This document shows, one piece after another, positions 1 to 6,211 of a stretch of 18,011 bases of DNA (position 1 is its first letter; each line of letters begins with the position of its first letter). Below the pieces are notes generated by a model, which was given only the letters and a program-made list of their open reading frames with translations, did no database searches and was not told the DNA's origin. Both the position numbers and the translations under genes were made by a program. The DNA comes from an uncultured Lachnospiraceae bacterium (GTDB taxonomy: Bacteria; Bacillota; Clostridia; Lachnospirales; Lachnospiraceae): positions 1 through 18,011 of the forward strand of contig CAOKHR010000011.1 in NCBI GenBank assembly GCA_948468325.1, in the 5' to 3' direction.

Positions 1-1543
1 TACTTGAAAAGTTTGCTTCGTTATCGCCGCAGGTTATCGGTTTTGAAGAATCAATTTCCTGTATCCATCGAATCATATCAGATGCATTGTCTGTAAATTC
101 TTTAACGACAGAGGGATTTGTTGTGTCAATATTGCAAACGGTAGGCAGTTCGTTGCCAATTGACCACATGACAACGCAAGGGTCGTTTTTATCACGGTTA
201 ATAAGTGACTGAAGGACAAACTGTACCCATGTTTTGTCAGGACTGCCGCCTGATACAGCATTGTCTATTCCTAGAGTTTGATTAAAATAACGGGCAAAAT
301 CACCCGAATTCCCATTTTTTGTATAGCTCCATCCGTCAAAAACTTCATCCATGACAAGAATTCCAAATTCGTTGCATGCTTCCAGTAATAATTTGCAATG
401 CGCATTATGGCTTGTACGTATAGCATTGCATCCCATGTCTTTTAAAATCTTCACCTGACGGTAAATGGCATCTTTGTAAGCAGCAGCACCCAGCGCACCC
501 TGATCATGATGTATGCATACGCCTTTTAATTTCATGTTTTGTCCGTTTAAAGAAAATCCTGTATCGGCATCAAAATTAAAATAACGGAAACCAAATTCAG
601 TTATACAGGTATCTGTTATTTTTCCGCCGGATAATATTTCTGTTTTAACATAGTATAAATTCGGAGAATCGCAGCTCCACAGACTGGGATTGTTTACTAC
701 TACATTCTGTGTGAGATCAAAAGTTTTGCCCGAATCAACAGAAATGTTATCTTCTGCAGCTTCTTTTGACACGATTGTTCCTTCTGCGTTTTGAATGGTT
801 GTACGTACTGTTGTATCGGCTGTTGTACTGCTGTCATTTTGAACAGAAGTCTCCACATGCACCGTTACATCTTTTCCCTGTTCTTTCTGCAAATTTGGCG
901 TAGTCACATAAGTGCCGTTTAAAGATACATGTACCGGATCTGTAATGATTAATGTGACATCGCGGTAAATACCGGAGCCGGAATACCAGCGGCTGGATGG
1001 AAATTCATGAACGGCTTTGACTGCAATTACATTTTCTGTACTTCCGTCGCAAATGAGCGCGTCCGAAATGTCAAAAGCAAAATTTGTATAACCATAGTGA
1101 TGTTCGCCAAGTTTTTTGCCGTTTACATATACATATGCATTGTTGTAAACGCCGTCAAAATTTAAAATGACAGACTTATTTTCATAGCTTTGCGGAAATA
1201 TGGCTGATTTGCGGTACCAGCCCGTTCCTCCCGGTAAAAATCCGGATTCTGCTTCGTTATTATTGGAAAAATCCTGTGTTATGCTAAAATCATGCGGAAT
1301 AGAAACGTCTTCCCAGGAAGAATCATCATAATTCCTGCTTTCTGCCGCTAAATTTTCATTTACATCCAGAAAAAATTTCCATCCTTTGTTAAAATCAATT
1401 TTTCTGTCAGATGCTTCCTGTATTGTTTCTGATGCGGCTGCTTTGGCATTAAGAACCGGTGCAGAGCAGACGGCCGGAATTCCAAGAGCTGCTGCCGCAG
1501 TCATCAGAAATAAAAGGCATCGTTTAATTTGTTTGTTTTTCAT
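1..1543 (-). CDS. Secreted glycoside hydrolase family 2 (beta-galactosidase type), 3' end missing
   Basis: The first 514 codons of a gene that continues beyond the left edge. The ATG at 1543 is preceded by GGGAGGT at good spacing. Residues 1 to about 35 form a signal peptide (MKNKQIKRCLLFLMTAAAAL, then an Ala-rich region), so the enzyme is exported. The GH2 order is visible: an N-terminal jelly-roll sugar-binding domain (DFNKGWKF, GVYNNAYVYVNGKKLGEH), an immunoglobulin-like domain, then the start of the TIM barrel (KGVCIHHDQGALG, GCNAIRTSHN, DEVFDGW). The acid/base glutamate lies in WSIGNE at E465 (codon at 149-151). The catalytic nucleophile would lie downstream, outside the window. The family hydrolyses terminal beta-galactosides, and some members use beta-glucuronides or beta-mannosides; the exact sugar cannot be read here. 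It lies 42 bp behind the AraC-type gene on the same strand and is probably co-transcribed with it. Family is very secure, substrate is not. Confidence 0.93.
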   Translation of the reverse strand, partial: MKNKQIKRCLLFLMTAAAALGIPAVCSAPVLNAKAAASETIQEASDRKIDFNKGWKFFLDVNENLAAESRNYDDSSWEDVSIPHDFSITQDFSNNNEAESGFLPGGTGWYRKSAIFPQSYENKSVILNFDGVYNNAYVYVNGKKLGEHHYGYTNFAFDISDALICDGSTENVIAVKAVHEFPSSRWYSGSGIYRDVTLIITDPVHVSLNGTYVTTPNLQKEQGKDVTVHVETSVQNDSSTTADTTVRTTIQNAEGTIVSKEAAEDNISVDSGKTFDLTQNVVVNNPSLWSCDSPNLYYVKTEILSGGKITDTCITEFGFRYFNFDADTGFSLNGQNMKLKGVCIHHDQGALGAAAYKDAIYRQVKILKDMGCNAIRTSHNAHCKLLLEACNEFGILVMDEVFDGWSYTKNGNSGDFARYFNQTLGIDNAVSGGSPDKTWVQFVLQSLINRDKNDPCVVMWSIGNELPTVCNIDTTNPSVVKEFTDNASDMIRWIQEIDSSKPITCGDNEANFSS

Positions 1544-1585
1544 TATTACCTCCCGCTTTCATAAAATTTATAGTGAATATTTTTT

Positions 1586-2530
1586 TTATATAGAGTTCGG
1601 ATCATCTCCATAAGCTTCCTCTGATATATCGGGAACAATCAGCTTTCGATATTGGTTTGGAGGGATTCCGATAGTATTTTTAAATAATTTTGAAAAATGC
1701 TGGGAATCCTTTAGGCCAACCAGTTCAGCAATGTTGGTTAAGGTAAAATTTGTGTTAAGCATCAGATCAATCGCGTGGTTGATTCTGTATATATTTATAT
1801 AATTTAATATAGTCAGATTCATATGGTGAAAAAATATTTTACTCAAATAGCGTGCAGATATATTTAAGTGTGCCGCAATATCCGGAATCAGTATTTTTTT
1901 TGAAAAGTTTTCATGGATATAAGAAAGCGCATAAGAAACATAGCGAATATGTTCCGGTGTATGGGAACCGGAATCTGCCGTTAAGGACAAATCAGGATGA
2001 GTCAGCTTAATAAGATAAAGCATTAGTTCTGCCAGATGAAGATTTGCCATGGCGGTAGAAAGAATACTGCCCTGTTCTGCAAGTTCTGTTATTATATTGC
2101 AGATAAGAGAAGATATTTTTTCATCTGAAGCCAGGTGGTAGTAACGTTCGTACGGCATGATTAAAGCAGTCATTAAACTTAAAGAACTATGTTCATTCTG
2201 ACTTATTAACCAGTGGGAAAACGGAACAGGGTCAAAGTGAATATGGCGGAAAGCACAGGCATTTTCCGTTTCCAAACATAAGGAATGAACCGTATTCGGA
2301 AAAATCATGATAAAATCATCTTTTTGAAAATTGAATTTCTTATTGTTAATATCCATGGTGCACTGCCCGGAATCAATCAGGTAGATTTCAATAGATTTGT
2401 GGATATGCCTGGCAAAATTGTAAGGGTATTCCCGTACTTGATTAGTTGCACTGATAATAATCTGCATGCCAAGAAAAATGTCGCTGTGAATAGCAGGTGT
2501 TTTTCCTTGAGAATATTGTTTTTCTGTCAC
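1586..2530 (-). CDS. AraC-family transcriptional regulator with cupin sensor domain
   Basis: A 314-residue protein with the classical AraC layout. Residues about 15-100 form a cupin-like sugar-sensing fold (HIHKSIEIYLIDSG, DFIMIFPNTVHS, FRHIHFDP). Residues about 200-297 form the double helix-turn-helix DNA-binding domain: first HTH around IPDIAAHLNISARYLSKIF, second around LTNIAELVGLKDSQHFSKLF, then the typical IGIPPNQYRK end. The start is a choice between two GTG codons, at 2539 and 2530. I prefer 2530 because GAGG lies 8 bases before it, whereas the 2539 codon overlaps that same ribosome binding site. It is transcribed divergently from the foldase/beta-helix operon and in the same direction as the GH2 gene. 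By analogy with AraC/RhaS-type regulators it is probably a ligand-responsive activator of both units. The ligand is unknown. Confidence 0.93.
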   Translation of the reverse strand: MTEKQYSQGKTPAIHSDIFLGMQIIISATNQVREYPYNFARHIHKSIEIYLIDSGQCTMDINNKKFNFQKDDFIMIFPNTVHSLCLETENACAFRHIHFDPVPFSHWLISQNEHSSLSLMTALIMPYERYYHLASDEKISSLICNIITELAEQGSILSTAMANLHLAELMLYLIKLTHPDLSLTADSGSHTPEHIRYVSYALSYIHENFSKKILIPDIAAHLNISARYLSKIFFHHMNLTILNYINIYRINHAIDLMLNTNFTLTNIAELVGLKDSQHFSKLFKNTIGIPPNQYRKLIVPDISEEAYGDDPNSI

Positions 2531-2555
2531 AGTTGTCACCTCAATTTAGTTCCGA

Positions 2556-2561
2556 ATTATA
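2556..2561 (-). promoter_or_regulatory. Probable -10 box for the regulator/GH2 unit
   Basis: On the minus strand the sequence reads TATAAT, preceded by TTG. No good -35 hexamer is found 16-18 bases upstream (around 2578-2585), which fits an activator-dependent promoter. The inverted repeat at 2586-2610 lies directly next to the expected -35 position. The box is seen directly; its use as a promoter is inferred. Confidence 0.45.
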
Positions 2562-2585
2562 CAAAAAATACTACAAAGTGGACGG

Positions 2586-2610
2586 TTTTAAACAAGCAGA
2601 AAGTTTAAAA
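2586..2610. promoter_or_regulatory. Perfect inverted repeat, candidate AraC-family operator
   Basis: TTTTAAAC at 2586-2593 and its exact inverse complement GTTTAAAA at 2603-2610 are separated by 9 bases. The repeat lies midway between the two divergent -10 boxes (2556-2561 minus, 2617-2622 plus), covering the -35 region of the rightward promoter and abutting that of the leftward one. The repeat is seen directly. The binding role is inferred from position and from the recurrence of GTTTAAAA before the gene at 8993. Confidence 0.45.
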
Positions 2611-2613
2611 GAA

Positions 2614-2622
2614 TGATATAAT
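2614..2622 (+). promoter_or_regulatory. Extended -10 promoter of the foldase/beta-helix operon
   Basis: TGATATAAT is a perfect extended -10 (TGn plus TATAAT). The expected -35 position (about 2594-2599) has no TTGACA-like hexamer and lies inside the inverted repeat, consistent with activation by a bound regulator. Transcription would start near 2629, giving a leader of about 45 bases to the GTG at 2675. Confidence 0.55.
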
Positions 2623-2674
2623 AAAACTGGTGTAAAGTCAATTATATTGTATAAAATGGATAGGAGCAAAGCTA

Positions 2675-3727
2675 GTGAAGAAAAAAAATTGTATAATTAT
2701 TACAATTCCGGTTCTGGTATTTTTTGTCTTTCTTGTTGTATTTATGTCAAGAGACAGGTTTTCAATGACAATTAATGGAAGCAAAATTGACAAAGAAGAA
2801 TTTTTGGCGGCAGCATCGCAAAAAAAATATGAGGTGACAAGCTATTTTTCCGGAAAAAGCGGGGGAAATGTAGATTCGGATTTCTGGGAAAGAGAGATTG
2901 AAGGCGAGGTTCCATACAAAAAACTGGCAGAAGCAGCGATCGAAGAATTAAAGTATTTTCATGCAGTATATGGGCTGGCCGCAGAGAAAGGCTATGTAGA
3001 AAATGACGACTATCAGTCATTTTTGGAACGCTGGGAATCGGAAAACAAGATCCGAAAAGAAAAAATAGAAAAGGGGGAAGTGGTATACGGATTGTCAGAG
3101 TATACATTAGATCTGTACAGAGAGTATGAAATGGATACGCTCCAGAAAAGCTACTGTGATGATCTCGAAAATGAAGGTATGGATATAACAGATGGCGACA
3201 GGCAGCAGTATTATGAAGAAAACAGAGAATATTACACACAGGAAGATGACAGAATACTGGATTACGTTCAGATTCCTTATGAATCAGAAAATATAAGTGA
3301 GGATAAGGTGGAAAAATTAAAAGAAAGCCTGACATCTGTTTATAAAGCGATGGATAAAGAACACTCACTTTCTGAACTGGCCGGAAATGATGAGAGCCTT
3401 TTGCCTTATCTGGAACATGCAGATGTAACAGCGGAAGAACTGAGTTTATACTCAAGGAGCATTGGTGATGTTCTGGGATATGCGTGGGAGCTTAAAGAAG
3501 GAGAATCCACGGCTGTTCTGGATGAAAACGGATGTTTGTATTTAATTGAATGTACAGAAAGAAAAGAAAATGACGCAGTCTCAATTGACGAGGTGAAGGA
3601 TAATATCAATAAAACACTGAGGGAGGAAAGATATAATGACATTGTAGCGGAGCGTGCGGCAAATGCTTCGGTAGAATGTGATATGGAACAAATTTATTCA
3701 TTCATGAAGAAACACACAGACAATTAA
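2675..3727 (+). CDS. Membrane-anchored PrsA/SurA-like foldase (parvulin-related)
   Basis: A 350-residue protein starting at GTG, with GGAG 8 bases upstream. Residues about 5-24 form one hydrophobic segment (IIITIPVLVFFVFLVVF) that works as an uncleaved anchor; there is no lipobox cysteine, unlike typical PrsA lipoproteins. The body is acidic and helical, with a SurA/trigger-factor-like chaperone region (about 30-190) and then a degenerate PPIC-type region (about 194-298; DYVQIPYESENIS, ELKEGESTAVLDENGCLYLIECTER). The tail (SIDEVKDNINKTLREERYNDIV) matches the usual C-terminal helix of PrsA-like proteins. It is the first gene of the operon, 17 bp before four exported beta-helix proteins, so it probably assists their folding outside the membrane. 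Isomerase activity is uncertain. Family assignment rests on pattern, not a search. Confidence 0.78.
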   Translation: MKKKNCIIITIPVLVFFVFLVVFMSRDRFSMTINGSKIDKEEFLAAASQKKYEVTSYFSGKSGGNVDSDFWEREIEGEVPYKKLAEAAIEELKYFHAVYGLAAEKGYVENDDYQSFLERWESENKIRKEKIEKGEVVYGLSEYTLDLYREYEMDTLQKSYCDDLENEGMDITDGDRQQYYEENREYYTQEDDRILDYVQIPYESENISEDKVEKLKESLTSVYKAMDKEHSLSELAGNDESLLPYLEHADVTAEELSLYSRSIGDVLGYAWELKEGESTAVLDENGCLYLIECTERKENDAVSIDEVKDNINKTLREERYNDIVAERAANASVECDMEQIYSFMKKHTDN

Positions 3728-3744
3728 ATTTGAAAGGAGAAAGA

Positions 3745-6192
3745 ATGAAAAAAAGATTGTTGGCGCTATTATGTGCCTTTTTAGCAACGGGGGCAGGACA
3801 GAGTTTTATTCCTTCCGTTGAGGTGAAAGCTGATGAAGCAAATACGTATTACATCAGCAGCCTGCATGGAGATAATTCAAAATCCGGAAAATCCCAGGGA
3901 GAAGCGTGGGAAACGCTTGACAAATTAAAGGGTGTTACACTTAAACCGGGAGATCAGATACTTTTAGAAAACGGATCTGAATTTAATGGATATATTCACC
4001 TCAAAGATGTACATGGAACTGAAGATGCCCCGATTAAAATCGGCACATACGGATCGCTTCCAGAGCGTCCGGTTATCCATGCGAACGGGCAGGGAGTCTG
4101 GTATCAGTCTTACGAAGGAACGGTGGATAACCCAAACCATAGATCCAAAGGATATGTATCTTCTGCAATTTTGCTTTATGATGTGGATTTTGTGGAAGTA
4201 AGCGGACTGGAACTGACAAATCAGTCTGATGACTTTGATTTTTTTGAAGGCGCGGTTTTCAGTGCATCGCAAATTGACGACCGTATGGACCGCACCGGTG
4301 TTTCCGGCATTGCAAAAGACAGAGGGACAATGCAGCATATCTACCTGAATGATTTATACATTCATGACGTGGATGGAAATATAGAAGATAAGCATATGAA
4401 TAACGGAGGCATTCAGATGAATGTACTGCCTCCTGCGGATGAAGAAGCAACAGGTATCGCAAGATATGATGATGTTAAAGTGACCAACTGCCATGTAAAA
4501 GACGTTTCCCGTGCAGGTATCTGCGTAGGATATACGTATCATGGCTCCAAATTTTCAGGAAAGGCAATTTCAGACGAAACGGCTCGGAAGTATGGACATA
4601 CCAATCTGCTGATGGAAGGAAATTATGTTCAGAATGTTGGAAATGACGGTATTGTTGCCATGTATGCTTACCGCCCTCTGATTCAGAGAAATGTTTCGGA
4701 TAAGGCGGGCGCCGATCTGGAAATTTATACTTCCGAAAATACGCCGGAAGAATATGCAAAATTCTGGCAGCCTTTCTGTGCGGCAATCTGGCCCTGGAAA
4801 TGTAAAGATGCTATTTTCCAGTATAATGAAGCATTTGATACGGTAAACTGCCAGGATGGACAGCCTTGGGATGTTGACTGGTCAGACGGAACAGTTTATC
4901 AGTATAATTACAGCCATAACAACGGCGGAGGATGTATTATGATTTGCGGTGCAGAGGCATATCAGGGCGTATTCCGCTACAATATCAGCCAGAATGATTT
5001 AAAGGGTCTGATTGGACTGGCAGATAATAATCCAAATGCAGATATTTACAATAATGTATTTTATATTGGCAAAGATCTTGATACAAAGCTGTTTATAGAT
5101 AAGAGTAATTATAACGGGACAGCGGCAATTAAAAACAATATTTTCTACAATGATAATAAGAATAAAAGCACCGAGACAATTGTAAAGGCAAAACGTACAT
5201 ACGCGACTAATATTTTCTGGGGTTACGGCAATGATACACTGCCGGAGGGTTCTATCAAAGCAGATCCTAAATTTGCAGATCCGGGAAAAGGACCGGGCAG
5301 ACCGCTGGGAGGAGCCTTACATGAAAAAGACGCATTTGACGGTTACAAGCTGCAGAATGATTCGCCGGCTATCAACAGGGGTACATTAGAAGGCGGTGCC
5401 GCAAAATATGATTTCTTCGGCAATCAGGTAGGCGTACAGCCGGATATTGGAGTTTATGAATCAGACGTACCGGAAACAGAGCTTGCTCTGGGCGGAGATT
5501 CCATTACAGTGGAAAACGGAAAAATAACGGATCTTCCGCAAAATATAACGGTAGGGGAACTCAAAGAGAAGCTGGTTTATGCAAGGGATACAGAGATTAG
5601 TTTTAAAGAAGGAAGCCGCCAGATGGAGGATGCCGATGCAGTAACGGAAGATACCGTAATTACCATTTCGAGGGACGGCAAAACGGCAGAATATACAATA
5701 GGAGATGCAAAGGGAACAGCAGCGGTATATGCAGATTATGCACAAAGCAGTATGACGGCAACAGCAGGAAGTGAGGAAGACGGCACGTCTCCATATGCAT
5801 CTCCCGCAGATAAAACGCTTGTTGGCAATGTGCTGGATGGTAATAATAATACCATTTGGAACAGTAAATGGTCACATTCAGACCAAAGCCTGATATGGAT
5901 TCTGCTTGATTTAAAGAGTGTGAAACCGGTAGCAAGGCTTACTTATGTGCCGAGACAAACCGGTGACAAGGGGATTTTTACAAAATATAAAGTAGAGGTC
6001 AGCGAAGACGGACAGACATGGACACAGGTTGCTGCCGGAGACTGGACAGCAGACAGTGAGGAAAAATATGCACAATTTAATTCGGTAAACGTGCGGTATG
6101 TAAAACTGACAGGTGTGGATTCGGTATTGGATAATGGAAGACCTACCGGAAGCGCTGCGGAGATACGTATTGGTTATCTGAGTGAAGAATAG
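3745..6192 (+). CDS. Secreted right-handed beta-helix protein, type A, with F5/8 type C domain (copy 1)
   Basis: 815 residues from the ATG at 3745, which has AAAGGAGA upstream; an in-frame TTG at 3730 lies before that site and is rejected. Signal peptide about 1-29 (ends EVKA). Residues about 33-572 form a parallel beta-helix (YYISSLHGDN, ILLENGSEF, NGQGVWYQ, DRTGVSGIA, DKHMNNGGIQ, AAIWPWKCKD, VFRYNISQNDLKG). A candidate active site is W375-D-V-D-W-S-D381 followed by H391 (YSHNNGGG). Residues about 577-655 are one copy of the module found three times in the 8993 gene. Residues about 665-812 are an F5/8-type-C/CBM32-like sugar-binding domain (NTIWNSKW, VKPVARLTYVPRQ, VRYVKLTGVDS). Beta-helix proteins of this shape are usually polysaccharide lyases or glycosidases; I do not recognise a CAZy family, so the substrate is left open. 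No LPXTG motif is present. Confidence 0.9.
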   Translation: MKKRLLALLCAFLATGAGQSFIPSVEVKADEANTYYISSLHGDNSKSGKSQGEAWETLDKLKGVTLKPGDQILLENGSEFNGYIHLKDVHGTEDAPIKIGTYGSLPERPVIHANGQGVWYQSYEGTVDNPNHRSKGYVSSAILLYDVDFVEVSGLELTNQSDDFDFFEGAVFSASQIDDRMDRTGVSGIAKDRGTMQHIYLNDLYIHDVDGNIEDKHMNNGGIQMNVLPPADEEATGIARYDDVKVTNCHVKDVSRAGICVGYTYHGSKFSGKAISDETARKYGHTNLLMEGNYVQNVGNDGIVAMYAYRPLIQRNVSDKAGADLEIYTSENTPEEYAKFWQPFCAAIWPWKCKDAIFQYNEAFDTVNCQDGQPWDVDWSDGTVYQYNYSHNNGGGCIMICGAEAYQGVFRYNISQNDLKGLIGLADNNPNADIYNNVFYIGKDLDTKLFIDKSNYNGTAAIKNNIFYNDNKNKSTETIVKAKRTYATNIFWGYGNDTLPEGSIKADPKFADPGKGPGRPLGGALHEKDAFDGYKLQNDSPAINRGTLEGGAAKYDFFGNQVGVQPDIGVYESDVPETELALGGDSITVENGKITDLPQNITVGELKEKLVYARDTEISFKEGSRQMEDADAVTEDTVITISRDGKTAEYTIGDAKGTAAVYADYAQSSMTATAGSEEDGTSPYASPADKTLVGNVLDGNNNTIWNSKWSHSDQSLIWILLDLKSVKPVARLTYVPRQTGDKGIFTKYKVEVSEDGQTWTQVAAGDWTADSEEKYAQFNSVNVRYVKLTGVDSVLDNGRPTGSAAEIRIGYLSEE

Positions 6193-6211
6193 AAAATTGA
6201 GGAGATAATTA

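Noticed and set aside
2772..3642. Long open frames on the minus strand opposite the foldase gene
   Set aside because: Their products are His/Leu/Phe/Ser-rich with no domain logic and no ribosome binding site; they mirror the A-rich codons of the real gene.
3730..3744. Upstream in-frame TTG as the start of the first beta-helix gene
   Set aside because: The AAAGGAGA ribosome binding site lies between this TTG and the ATG at 3745, and the signal peptide fits the ATG start.
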